A DNA stretch of 64,000 bases, taken from the NCBI RefSeq assembly GCF_900637195.1, contig NZ_LR134356.1, positions 3,968,001-4,032,000 of the forward strand. Direction: 5' to 3'. The DNA comes from Mycolicibacterium aurum (GTDB lineage Bacteria; Actinomycetota; Actinomycetes; Mycobacteriales; Mycobacteriaceae). The position numbers were made by a program, and so were the translations under genes. Below the pieces are notes generated by a model, which worked only from the letters and a program-made list of their open reading frames with translations, did no database searches and was not told where the DNA came from. Shown in pieces: positions 1-8,256 of the stretch (its first letter is position 1; each line of letters starts with the position of its first letter).

Positions 1-552
1 ACGTTCGGCTCGGCGTTGGGCATGGACGCGCTGCCGTTCGACACCCTGCGGCAGTCGGTGAAGCCGGTGGTTGCCGCGGTCAACGGCCTGTGTCAGGGCG
101 GCGGCATGCAGATCGCGCTGTGCGCCGACATCGCTGTGGTCAGCGACCGGGCCACGTTCCGCGTGCCCGAGCTCTACCGCGGAATCGCCGATACGTACTA
201 CAGCCACATGCTGACGCGGCTGATCGGCCCGGTCCGCACCCGCGACCTGATGTTCACCGGCCGCACGCTCACCGCCGCCGAGGCTCACGACTGGGGGCTG
301 ATCGCCCGGGTGGTGGCACACGACGACCTCGCCGACGCGGCCCGAGAGGTGCTCGGCCAGTGCTGCCGCACGGCGCCGGCAGCCCGGACGGTGATCAAGT
401 CCAGCATCGACAACTACATCGGGCTTTACGACCGGATAGGTATGCAGGCCAGCCTGGGAGCTCCCGAATCGATCGAGGGCTTCCTGGCGTTCAAGGAACG
501 CCGATCGCCGTCCTGGGTGCATCCCGATCTGCGGATCGACGGCCGACTCTAG
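1..552 (+). CDS. Enoyl-CoA hydratase/isomerase family protein, 5' end cut by window
   Basis: The reading frame is open from base 1 and ends at 552, so 183 residues of a crotonase-fold protein are visible; family members are about 250-270 residues, so some 70-90 N-terminal residues lie outside. The oxyanion-hole segment NGLCQGGGMQIALCADI is clear, followed by FRVPELYRG, which carries the first catalytic Glu position of classical hydratases. The second Glu position appears to be Asp (TRDLMFTG), and the usual GAGGTQRL segment is replaced by IADTYYSHML. It may therefore be an isomerase, a hydrolase or a CoA-binding relative rather than a standard beta-oxidation hydratase. The fold is certain; the substrate cannot be told from sequence. 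Confidence 0.85.
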   Translation, partial: TFGSALGMDALPFDTLRQSVKPVVAAVNGLCQGGGMQIALCADIAVVSDRATFRVPELYRGIADTYYSHMLTRLIGPVRTRDLMFTGRTLTAAEAHDWGLIARVVAHDDLADAAREVLGQCCRTAPAARTVIKSSIDNYIGLYDRIGMQASLGAPESIEGFLAFKERRSPSWVHPDLRIDGRL

Positions 553-556
553 ATAG

Positions 557-572
557 TTCAGCGTTGCCTGAA
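557..572. promoter_or_regulatory. Candidate operator of the ArsR/CmtR-like regulator
   Basis: Inverted repeat TTCAG, 6 bp, CTGAA, 29 bp before the regulator start. ArsR-family metal sensors usually autoregulate through an inverted repeat near their own promoter. The arms are only 5 bp, so chance occurrence is possible. Confidence 0.3.
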
Positions 573-600
573 TACAAGTGTCGCTGTACTGTCTGCGAAC

Positions 601-927
601 ATGCAGGTCCTGTCCAGCGACGCGCTGTCCCGTTTCGGATATGCCCTCTCGGATCCGACGCGCGCGAAGATCTTGCTGATCCTGCGGGACGGTCCGGGAT
701 ATCCGTCCGAGCTCGCCGACCGCATCGGAGTGTCGCGCCAGATCCTGTCCAATCACCTTGCCTGCCTGCGCGGGTGCGGACTCGTCACCGTCAGCCCCGA
801 GGGCAGGCGCAGCCGCTATGAGCTGACCGACCGTCGCATCGCCCACGCGCTGACCGACCTCGTGGACCTGGTCCTGGATGTGGACCCAGCGTGCTGTCCC
901 GACAGCAACGAACAGGGCTGCTGCTGA
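601..927 (+). CDS. ArsR/SmtB-family metal-sensing repressor, CmtR-like
   Basis: A 108-residue winged-helix protein with the ArsR-family core (ALSDPTRAKILLILRDG, then a recognition helix SRQILSNHLACLRGCGLV). Cys55 and Cys59 in the LACLRGCG segment match the metal-binding pair of mycobacterial CmtR, a Cd(II)/Pb(II) sensor. The C-terminus adds two Cys pairs (Cys98-Cys99 and Cys107-Cys108), which can supply further thiolate ligands. Its stop codon overlaps the start of the next gene by one base (TGATG), so repressor and efflux protein are translationally coupled. It probably represses its own operon until a soft metal binds. The exact metal is inference. Confidence 0.88.
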   Translation: MQVLSSDALSRFGYALSDPTRAKILLILRDGPGYPSELADRIGVSRQILSNHLACLRGCGLVTVSPEGRRSRYELTDRRIAHALTDLVDLVLDVDPACCPDSNEQGCC

Positions 928-1535
928 TGACGGACACCGTTCACCGACGTGCCGTACTCACCCGTCGCGTCCGACTGCTCGTCGCCGCGACGATCACCTA
1001 CAACATCGTCGAGGCGATCATCGCTCTCACCGAGGGCACCCGGACCTCATCTGCGGCCCTCATCGGGTTCGGCCTCGACTCCCTCGTCGAGGTGTCCTCG
1101 GCCGCGGCGGTCGCGTGGCAGTTCTCCGCCAAAGACCCTGCGGTGCGCGAGAAGACCGCGTTGAGGTTCATCGCGTGCTCATTCTTCGTGCTGGCCGGCT
1201 ACGTCGCCATCGACGCCACGCTCTCGCTGGCGGGCCTTCGCGAGCCCCGCCCGTCGACGGTCGGCATCGCGCTCGCCGTGGCAAGCCTGGTGATCATGCC
1301 CGTCTTGTCGCTCGCCCAACGGCGCACCGGACGCGAGCTGGGTTCCGCCTCCGCGGTCGCCGACGCCAAACAGACGCTGCTGTGCACCTACCTGTCGGCG
1401 GTACTTCTCGGCGGCCTGGTGCTCAACGCTCTGTTCGGCTGGACGTGGGCCGATCCCGTTGCCGCGCTGGGCATCGCCGCACTCGCGGCGCGCGAGGGGG
1501 TCGACGCCTGGCGCGGCGATCCCTGCTGCGGCTGA
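927..1535 (+). CDS. Short cation-diffusion-facilitator-like metal transporter
   Basis: A 202-residue membrane protein with about six hydrophobic segments. It carries CDF-type motifs: SAALIGFGLDSLVE in the second helix (Asp/Glu of the metal site) and SAVADAKQTLLCTYLS in the fifth. It lacks the cytosolic C-terminal domain of classical CDF proteins and ends in a Cys-containing tail (GDPCCG). The start at 927 is chosen because the ATG overlaps the TGA of the upstream sensor; the frame also extends back to 891, inside the regulator. It probably exports the metal sensed by the CmtR-like protein. Confidence 0.8.
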   Translation: MTDTVHRRAVLTRRVRLLVAATITYNIVEAIIALTEGTRTSSAALIGFGLDSLVEVSSAAAVAWQFSAKDPAVREKTALRFIACSFFVLAGYVAIDATLSLAGLREPRPSTVGIALAVASLVIMPVLSLAQRRTGRELGSASAVADAKQTLLCTYLSAVLLGGLVLNALFGWTWADPVAALGIAALAAREGVDAWRGDPCCG

Positions 1536-1612
1536 GGGGTACGCCGTCGTTGACACTGCAGTGAGGGCGATGACACGCCGAGCGGCTGCGCCATCAGCGC
1601 AGTCTCGACGAT

Positions 1613-3658
1613 TCAGTCCGTGGGGATCGCCCTCTCGATCTCATCCAGCCACGTGCGCGCGGACATGTCCGACGGTGCCCGCCAATCCCCGCGGGGCGAC
1701 AGCGATCCGCCGTGGGACACCTTGGGGCCGTTGGGTAGCGCGGACCGCTTGAACTGGGAGAACGAGTAGAAGCGCTGCGCGAACACCTGCAGCCAGTGCC
1801 GGATCTCCGTGAGCGAGTAGGCCGGCCGTTTGTCCGGCGGAAATCCTGGCGGCCAGTCACCGCGGTCCGCGTCACTCCAGGCGTGCCAGGCCAAAAATGC
1901 CACCTTGGACGGCCGGAATCCGAACCGCAGCACCTGGAACAGCGAGAAGTCCTGCAGCGCATAAGGTCCCACCTTGGCCTCGCTGCTCTGGATCTCTTCG
2001 TCCTCGCCGGTGGGCACCAGTTCGGGGGTGATCTCGGTGTCGAGGACCGACTGGAGAACGTCGTTGACGGCCGCATCGAACTCGCCCGCCGAGATGACCC
2101 AGCGGATCAGGTGCTGGATGAGGGTTTTGGGGACCCCGGAGTTGACGTTGTAGTGCGACATCTGGTCACCGACACCGTAGGTGGACCACCCCAGCGCGAG
2201 CTCGGAAAGGTCGCCGGTTCCCAACACGATCCCGCCGCGCTGGTTCGCCAGGCGGAACAGGTAGTCGGTGCGCAGGCCGGCCTGCACATTCTCGAACGTG
2301 ATGTCGTAGACCTTCTCGCCCCGCGCGAACGGATGGTCCATCTCGCTGAGCATCAGCTGCGCCGTCTCCCGGATGTCGATCTCGGAGAACGTCACCCCGA
2401 GCGTTTCACCGAGCCGGACGGCGTTGCCCTTGGTGCGGTCGCCGGTCGCGAAGCCGGGCAGCGTGAACGCGAGGATGTCGCTGCGCGGGCGCCCGAGGCG
2501 GTCCATCGCGCGGGCGGCGACGATCAGCGCATGGGTGGAATCCAGTCCGCCGGAGACGCCGATGACGACCTTGGTCGACGGGCCGATCGCCCGAAGACGC
2601 TGCTCGAGCCCGGCCACCTGGATGTTGTAGGCCTCGTAGCAATCCTGCTGCAGCCGTGTGGCATCCGACGGGACGAACGGAAACCGCTCGATCCGGCGCC
2701 GCAATCCGATGTCACCGGGCGGTGGGTCGAGCAGGAACTCCACCCGCCGGTACCGCTCGGCGGTGATGCCGTGATGGACCCGATTGTCGTCGAAGGTACC
2801 CATCCGTAACCGCTCCGAGCGCAGCAGTTCCAGGTCGACGTCGGCGACGGAGCGACGCACGCCTTCCGGAAAACGCTCCGACTCGGCCAGGAGCACCCCG
2901 TTCTCCCACACCATCGTCTGCCCGTCCCAGGCCAGATCGGTGGTGGATTCGCCCTCGCCCGCGGCGGCATAGACGTAGGCAGCCAGACAGCGCGCCGAGG
3001 CCGACCGCGCGAGCAGCGCCCGGTCGTCGGCCCTGCCGATGGTGATGGGGCTGCCCGACAGATTCGCCAGCACCGTCGCCCCGGCCAGCGCCGCCTCGGC
3101 GCTCGGTGGGATCGGCACGAACATGTCCTCGCAGATCTCGACGTGCAGAACGAGACCGGGCACATCGGAGGCGGCGAACAACAGGTCCGGACCGAAGGGG
3201 ACGTCCTCGTCACCGATGCGCACCACACCTTTGACGTCGTCGCCCGCGGCCATCTGGCGCCGCTCGTAGAACTCGCGGTAGGTGGGCAGATAGGACTTCG
3301 GCACCACACCGAGCACCCTGCCGCGGTGTATCACCACGGCGGTGTTGTAGATCCGGTGGCCGAACCGCAGAGGCGCCCCGACCACCAGGACCGGCATCAG
3401 GCCGCTGGATCCGGCGACCACCTCGAGAACTGCCTCGTGCACGGCCTCCAGCAGGGCGTCCTGCAGCAGGATGTCCTCGATCGAATATCCCGACAGGGTG
3501 AGCTCGGGAAAGACGGCGACCGCCACGCTGTCGGCGTCGCAGTCGCGCGCCACCGACAACACCGATTCGGCGTTGGCGGCCGGATCACCGATGGCCACCG
3601 GCTGGGTGCAGGCAGCGACGCGGACGAATCCTTGCTGGTAAGCCGAGTAGAAGTCCAT
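1613..3658 (-). CDS. nadE: Glutamine-dependent NAD+ synthetase
   Basis: 681 residues, the length of the mycobacterial enzyme. It amidates nicotinic acid adenine dinucleotide to NAD+ with ATP, using ammonia channelled from glutamine. The N-terminal nitrilase-type glutaminase domain shows the Glu52-Lys121-Cys176 triad (PELTLSG, PKSYLP, EICEDMF). The C-terminal synthetase domain has the PP-loop SGGLDST at about residues 369-375. It lies convergent to the cation transporter and divergent from the Hsp20 gene, and sits at the far end of the conserved proB-obg neighbourhood, as in M. tuberculosis. Confidence 0.97.
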   Translation of the reverse strand: MDFYSAYQQGFVRVAACTQPVAIGDPAANAESVLSVARDCDADSVAVAVFPELTLSGYSIEDILLQDALLEAVHEAVLEVVAGSSGLMPVLVVGAPLRFGHRIYNTAVVIHRGRVLGVVPKSYLPTYREFYERRQMAAGDDVKGVVRIGDEDVPFGPDLLFAASDVPGLVLHVEICEDMFVPIPPSAEAALAGATVLANLSGSPITIGRADDRALLARSASARCLAAYVYAAAGEGESTTDLAWDGQTMVWENGVLLAESERFPEGVRRSVADVDLELLRSERLRMGTFDDNRVHHGITAERYRRVEFLLDPPPGDIGLRRRIERFPFVPSDATRLQQDCYEAYNIQVAGLEQRLRAIGPSTKVVIGVSGGLDSTHALIVAARAMDRLGRPRSDILAFTLPGFATGDRTKGNAVRLGETLGVTFSEIDIRETAQLMLSEMDHPFARGEKVYDITFENVQAGLRTDYLFRLANQRGGIVLGTGDLSELALGWSTYGVGDQMSHYNVNSGVPKTLIQHLIRWVISAGEFDAAVNDVLQSVLDTEITPELVPTGEDEEIQSSEAKVGPYALQDFSLFQVLRFGFRPSKVAFLAWHAWSDADRGDWPPGFPPDKRPAYSLTEIRHWLQVFAQRFYSFSQFKRSALPNGPKVSHGGSLSPRGDWRAPSDMSARTWLDEIERAIPTD

Positions 3659-3780
3659 CGTCCCTATTGTCGCCCGCCGTCGATCGAAAACCGCTCACGG
3701 GGTGCCGTGTTGGCTTTGCGTTCGCCCAGCCGCACCGCGCCCGATCCGAACAATTTCCCTGGTGCGCGCATGGTAAACGT

Positions 3781-4311
3781 ATGAACAAGGTTGCCACCCA
3801 AGGCCAATCACGTCCGCTGCTGTCCGATCTCGTGGATCTGTTCGACAACCTGCCTGGCATGGCAGCGTTACGCCCTCTCTTCGACAGCCGCGCGATCCGC
3901 GTCGAGGACCACACCTACGACGACGTCTACGAGATCCGGGCCGAGCTGCCCGGCGTGGATCCCGAGGAGGACATCGAGGTCACGGTGCGCGACGGCCGGG
4001 TCACGATCACCGCCGAGCGGGTGCGCCCAGACGAGGGCAGCGGCCGCTCGGAGTTCAGCTACGGGTCTTTCACCCGGACACTTGCTCTGCCCGACGGTGC
4101 CGACGAGGACGATGTCAACGCCGTCTACGACCGCGGCATCCTCACCGTGTCGGTGCCGCTGTCCGACGAGCACCGGGTCGAGAAGCATGTCGAGGTCATC
4201 GAGATCGTCGCAATCGAGCACCACGAGGACGAGGACGAGGACGACGTTCATCACCCGAGCAATGCCAGCACTGAGCACGCTGACCAGCACGAACCCGTGC
4301 ATCAGGGCTGA
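3781..4311 (+). CDS. Hsp20 / alpha-crystallin small heat-shock protein
   Basis: 176 residues. The alpha-crystallin domain spans about residues 38-135 (DDVYEIRAELPGVDPEEDIEV ... FTRTLALPDGADEDDVNAVYDRGILTVSVPL) and ends in the conserved GILTV strand. Small heat-shock proteins are ATP-independent holdases that form oligomers. The C-terminal 35 residues are unusual: Asp/Glu- and His-rich (HHEDEDEDDVHHP ... ADQHEPVHQ), which may bind metal or aid solubility. The ATG at 3781 is chosen because upstream extension to 3667 has a non-Hsp20 sequence. Divergent from nadE; the sirtuin follows 18 bp downstream on the same strand. Confidence 0.92.
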   Translation: MNKVATQGQSRPLLSDLVDLFDNLPGMAALRPLFDSRAIRVEDHTYDDVYEIRAELPGVDPEEDIEVTVRDGRVTITAERVRPDEGSGRSEFSYGSFTRTLALPDGADEDDVNAVYDRGILTVSVPLSDEHRVEKHVEVIEIVAIEHHEDEDEDDVHHPSNASTEHADQHEPVHQG

Positions 4312-4329
4312 TCACCTACATTTGACAGG

Positions 4330-5172
4330 GTGGAAGCACCCGAGCTCGTCTCTCTGCTGAGAGACCGACGTGTCGCGGTGTTGACCGGCGCCGGCATCTC
4401 CACCGACTCCGGGATCCCCGATTACCGGGGCCCCGATTCCCCGCCGAGCAACCCGATGACGATCCGCCAGTTCACCTCCGATGCGGTGTTCCGTCAGCGC
4501 TACTGGGCGCGCAACCATCTGGGGTGGCGGCACATGGACCGGACGCGCCCCAACGCCGGGCACCGCGCGCTGGCTGCGTTGGAACGTGCCGGCGTGGTCT
4601 CGGGCGTCATCACCCAGAACGTCGACCTGCTGCACTCAAAGGCGGGCAGCGACGTGGTGATCGACCTGCACGGCACCTACGCGCAGGTGATCTGCCTGGA
4701 CTGCGGCGCGACGATGCCGCGCGCGACCCTCGCCGAACTTCTCGAGGACGCCAACCCGGGCTTCACCGAGCGAGCGGCCGCGGTGGGCGGTATCGCGGTC
4801 GCCCCCGATGCCGACGCGATGGTGGCCGATACGACTGCGTTCCAGATCGTCGACTGCCCGAGCTGCGGCGGGATGCTCAAACCCGACATCGTCTACTTCG
4901 GCGAGAATGTACCCAAAGAGCGTGTCGAGCAGGCGTATTCACTCGTCGACGGTGCCGATGCGCTGCTGGTCGCCGGATCGTCGCTGACCGTCTACTCCGG
5001 ATACCGCTTTGTCCGACACGCCGCCGCCGCGGGGATGCCGATAGCGATCATCAACCGGGGGCGGACCCGAGGCGACGACCTCGCGACGGTCACGATCGAC
5101 ACCGGCTGCTCCCCGATGCTGACACTGCTCGCCGAGGAACTACCCACGCTCGGATCCGTCGTCACCAGGTGA
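4330..5172 (+). CDS. Sir2-family NAD-dependent protein deacylase
   Basis: 280 residues from a GTG start. NAD-binding motifs GAGISTDSGIPDYRG (from residue 20) and TQNVDLLH (95-102), catalytic His114 in DLHGTY, and a zinc ribbon of Cys122/Cys125 and Cys176/Cys179 are all intact. The TDSGIPDYR and QNVDLLH signatures resemble the SIRT4-like class II sirtuins. It removes acyl groups from protein lysines with NAD+. It lies directly behind an Hsp20 gene and near nadE. Its 3' end overlaps the convergent P450 gene by 11 bp. Confidence 0.93.
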   Translation: MEAPELVSLLRDRRVAVLTGAGISTDSGIPDYRGPDSPPSNPMTIRQFTSDAVFRQRYWARNHLGWRHMDRTRPNAGHRALAALERAGVVSGVITQNVDLLHSKAGSDVVIDLHGTYAQVICLDCGATMPRATLAELLEDANPGFTERAAAVGGIAVAPDADAMVADTTAFQIVDCPSCGGMLKPDIVYFGENVPKERVEQAYSLVDGADALLVAGSSLTVYSGYRFVRHAAAAGMPIAIINRGRTRGDDLATVTIDTGCSPMLTLLAEELPTLGSVVTR

Positions 5173-6439
5173 CAGGCATCCTGCGCACGGCGTGGACGAA
5201 ATTGCCTGCCACATAGGACGGATCGCCGGCCGCCAATTCGGGGATCTGGGACAGCAGCTCGCCGATGATCGCGCGCAGCTGGGCACGTGCGACATGGGCG
5301 CCGAGACAGAAGTGCCTGCCACCGCCACCGAAGCCGAGGTGCGGATTGGGATCTCTGCCCAGATCCAACCGGTCGGGCCAGTCGAACACGCTGGTGTCTC
5401 TGTTGCCCGACGAGTAGAACATCACGACCTTCTCCCCCGCCGAGATCTTCTGCCCGTTGAGCTCGTAATCCGTTGCGGCCGTGCGACGGAAGGTCATCAC
5501 CGGACTCGCCCACCGGATGAACTCCTCGCCCGCCGTGCCGATCCGGTCATCGAATGCGGCCAGCAGCCAGGCCCTCTGGTCAGGGAAATCGGTGAGCGCC
5601 TTCATCGCGTGGCTGGTGGTCTGGCGGGTGGTGTCGTTGCCCGCCACCGCGAGCAACACGAAGAATGCGGCGATCTCGTTGTCGGTCAGCCGCGCTCCTT
5701 CGACCTCGGCGTGGACGAGCGAGCTGAACAGGTCGTCACCGGGTGTGGCGCGGCGTTCGGCCGCCAGCGTCAGCGCCACCTGGTGTAGGTACATCTGGCT
5801 GGTGACCAGCACTTCCAGCGGGTTGCGTCCGTCCAGGTACTCGGGGTCGCCCCAGCTCACCATCGCGTCCGCGGCATCGGCCACGGCGTGCCGCTCGGAT
5901 GCGGGAATACCGACCATGTCCGACAGCGTCCGTACCGGTAGTTCCTTGGCGCAGTGGCTCACAAAGTCGACACCGCTGCCCGCCGCCTTCAGTTCCGCCA
6001 CGATGTCGCGCGCGTTCGCCTTGATCGAATCCTCGATCCGCCGCACCTGGCGGGGCGTGAACGCGGAGTGAACCACTTTGCGCAGCAGCGTATGACGGGG
6101 TGGGTCCATGGCCAGGAACGACTGCGATGCCTCGAGCAACTCTTCGGGGACGTTCTCGAAGAGCACACCCTTGCCGGACAGGAAGACCTCACTGTTTCGG
6201 CTGACCTCGACGATGTCGGCGTGCCGGGTCACCGCCCAGTAGCCGGGGTCGTCCGGATCGGGCATCAGCGCGTCTTCGACCGGCGGGTGCCAGCTCACCG
6301 GACGTTCCCTGCGGAGCTCGGCGAACGATCGTTCCCGCTCAGTGGCGGTGGTGGCCCAGAAGGCGCGCGAAGACAGGTCGATGGGGTCGTAGGCGCGGGC
6401 TGCGGCCCGCGGCGTCGTTGTGTTCGACGTCACAGTCAT
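5162..6439 (-). CDS. Cytochrome P450
   Basis: 425 residues from the ATG at 6439. Canonical features: I-helix AVAGNDTTRQT, K-helix ExxR (EEFIRW), and heme loop FGGGGRHFCLGAHVARAQL with Cys378 as axial ligand. The heme loop resembles those of the mycobacterial CYP124/CYP125/CYP142/CYP189 group, several of which hydroxylate sterol or methyl-branched lipid side chains; the substrate here is not deducible. A longer start at 6466 exists but falls inside the operator palindrome, so 6439 is preferred. Divergent from a tetR gene that probably controls it. Confidence 0.93.
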   Translation of the reverse strand: MTVTSNTTTPRAAARAYDPIDLSSRAFWATTATERERSFAELRRERPVSWHPPVEDALMPDPDDPGYWAVTRHADIVEVSRNSEVFLSGKGVLFENVPEELLEASQSFLAMDPPRHTLLRKVVHSAFTPRQVRRIEDSIKANARDIVAELKAAGSGVDFVSHCAKELPVRTLSDMVGIPASERHAVADAADAMVSWGDPEYLDGRNPLEVLVTSQMYLHQVALTLAAERRATPGDDLFSSLVHAEVEGARLTDNEIAAFFVLLAVAGNDTTRQTTSHAMKALTDFPDQRAWLLAAFDDRIGTAGEEFIRWASPVMTFRRTAATDYELNGQKISAGEKVVMFYSSGNRDTSVFDWPDRLDLGRDPNPHLGFGGGGRHFCLGAHVARAQLRAIIGELLSQIPELAAGDPSYVAGNFVHAVRRMPVTW

Positions 6440-6453
6440 GGAGCCGACAATAC

Positions 6454-6474
6454 GACTAGACACCATGTCTAGTC
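6454..6474. promoter_or_regulatory. Perfect 9-3-9 palindrome, TetR operator of the P450/tetR divergon
   Basis: Arms GACTAGACA and TGTCTAGTC are exact reverse complements separated by 3 bp. The site lies 14 bp before the P450 start and 31 bp before the tetR start, so one dimeric repressor could close both promoters. This is the typical layout of an autoregulated TetR divergon. Confidence 0.85.
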
Positions 6475-6505
6475 AACGTGCGCAACTCTCCGATAAGCTC
6501 GGGCG

Positions 6506-7141
6506 ATGCCGTCGGTGACCAGAAAGCCGCAGGCCACTCGGCAGGAGCGGCGCGAGCAGATCGAGCGACGTCTGCTCGACGCGACCGACCGGCTGATGGG
6601 TGACGGCGCGAGCATCACCGAGCTCAGCGTCGACCGGCTGGCCACTGAAGCCGGCATGTCCCGGGCCAGCTTCTACATTTACTTCGAGGACAAGGGCCAC
6701 CTGCTCCGCAGCCTGGCCAGACACGTCTTCGTCGACCTCACCGAAGCCGCGCAGCGCTGGTGGTCGGTGGCGGACCGCCGCGACCCGGACGACGTGCGCG
6801 CTGCGATGGCGGCGATCATCGCCGCATACCGGCGTCATCAACCCGTCCTGGTGGCCCTCAACGAGATGGCCCCCTACGACACGGCGGTCGGCGATACCTA
6901 TCGTGACCTGCTGGCCGAGGTGAGCGACGGGTTCCGGGCCGTCATCGTCGACGGCCAGACCACCGGGGCGATACGGCCGCAGCTGCCGCCGCAGACGACC
7001 GCGCACACGCTGGTGCTGATGGTGGAGCGGACATGCCAGCAGAACCTGCCGGCCAAGCCGGTGTCGTTCGACGCCGAACTTGCGGACGTGCTGACCCAGA
7101 TCGTATGGGGCGCGCTCTACCTCGAGCCGGTCCCGGGCTAG
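6506..7141 (+). CDS. TetR-family transcriptional regulator
   Basis: 211 residues. The N-terminal helix-turn-helix is clear (RREQIERRLLDATDRLM ... LSVDRLATEAGMSRASFYIYFEDKGHLLRSL), followed by a helical ligand-binding domain. The HTH with SRASFYIYFEDK resembles EthR-type mycobacterial regulators. It is divergently oriented to the P450 gene with a perfect palindrome between them, so it most likely represses the P450 and itself and is released by a hydrophobic ligand, possibly the P450 substrate. Its stop overlaps the convergent proB stop by 4 bp. Confidence 0.92.
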   Translation: MPSVTRKPQATRQERREQIERRLLDATDRLMGDGASITELSVDRLATEAGMSRASFYIYFEDKGHLLRSLARHVFVDLTEAAQRWWSVADRRDPDDVRAAMAAIIAAYRRHQPVLVALNEMAPYDTAVGDTYRDLLAEVSDGFRAVIVDGQTTGAIRPQLPPQTTAHTLVLMVERTCQQNLPAKPVSFDAELADVLTQIVWGALYLEPVPG

Positions 7142-8253
7142 ACGGCGACGAGATCGTCGGCGTGCACCGCGGGGCGGCGCATCTCCGCCGGCAGATCCGA
7201 GGTGGACCTGCCCAGCATGGTCGCGAGTTCAGCCGCGTCGTAAGCGACCACTCCGCGCGCCACCATGGTGTCGTCCTTGGTGCGCAGCTCGACGACATCA
7301 CCGCCGTAGAACCGGCCGGACAGGGCCGTGATTCCGGCCGCCAGCAGCGAGCGACGCTGTCGCACAACGGCGTTGACCGCGCCATCATCCAACGTCAGCG
7401 CACCGGAGGCCTCTGCGGCGTAGCGCACCCAGAACCGCCGGGCCGACATGCGCTCGGCGCGCGGCGCGAAGACGGTGCCCACCGACGCGTCGGCCAGAGC
7501 GGCGGACGCGTCCGAGGCCGCAGCCAGCAGTACCGGCACTCCGGCGTCGGCCGCCAGCAGCGCCGAGGACAGCTTCGAGACCATTCCGCCGGTGCCCAGA
7601 TGACTACCACGGCCGGCGGTCACGCCCTCCAGATCGTCGGGACCGGTGACCTCGGGGATGAAGCGCGCCGGATCGTCCGGGGACGCTTTGCGAGGATCAC
7701 CGTCGTAGAGGCCGTCGATGTCGCTCAGCAGGATCAGGGCATCCGCGCCGATCAGGTGGGCGACCAGGGCCGAGAGCCGGTCGTTGTCACCGAATCTGAT
7801 CTCGTTGGTCGCCACGGTGTCGTTCTCGTTGACGATCGCCACCGCATGCAAAGCGCGTAGCCGGTCCAGGGTGCGCTGAGCGTTGGTGTGCTGCACTCGC
7901 ATCGAGATGTCGTGGGCGGTCAGAAGAACCTGCCCCACGGTGCGGTCGAAGCGCCCGAACGCGGCGCTCCACGCGTTCACCAGGGCCACCTGACCGACGC
8001 TAGCGGCGGCCTGTTTGGTCGCCAGATCGGTCGGCCGCTTCGTCAGCCCGAGCGGTTCGATGCCTGCTGCTATCGCCCCCGAGGACACGATCACCACATC
8101 GGAGCCGGCCGTCATCCGCGCTTCGATGGCATCGGCGAGGTACTGCAGGCGGGACGCGTCGAACACGCCGCTGGGTGTGGTCAGTGCGGTGGTGCCGATC
8201 TTCACGACGACAGAACGCGCGCTACGGATCACCTCGCGGTGAACGGAATTCAC
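7138..8253 (-). CDS. proB: Glutamate 5-kinase
   Basis: 371 residues from a GTG start. First step of proline biosynthesis: ATP + glutamate to gamma-glutamyl phosphate. The amino-acid kinase domain fills about residues 1-260 (VVKIGTTALT ... VIVSSGAIAAGIEPLG; NENDTVATNEIRFGDND), followed by a C-terminal PUA domain (GALTLDDGAVNAVV ... GRFYGGDVVEL). Only 3 bp separate it from obg, so the two are cotranscribed, the order found in other mycobacteria. Confidence 0.97.
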   Translation of the reverse strand: MNSVHREVIRSARSVVVKIGTTALTTPSGVFDASRLQYLADAIEARMTAGSDVVIVSSGAIAAGIEPLGLTKRPTDLATKQAAASVGQVALVNAWSAAFGRFDRTVGQVLLTAHDISMRVQHTNAQRTLDRLRALHAVAIVNENDTVATNEIRFGDNDRLSALVAHLIGADALILLSDIDGLYDGDPRKASPDDPARFIPEVTGPDDLEGVTAGRGSHLGTGGMVSKLSSALLAADAGVPVLLAAASDASAALADASVGTVFAPRAERMSARRFWVRYAAEASGALTLDDGAVNAVVRQRRSLLAAGITALSGRFYGGDVVELRTKDDTMVARGVVAYDAAELATMLGRSTSDLPAEMRRPAVHADDLVAV

Positions 8254-8256
8254 GTG

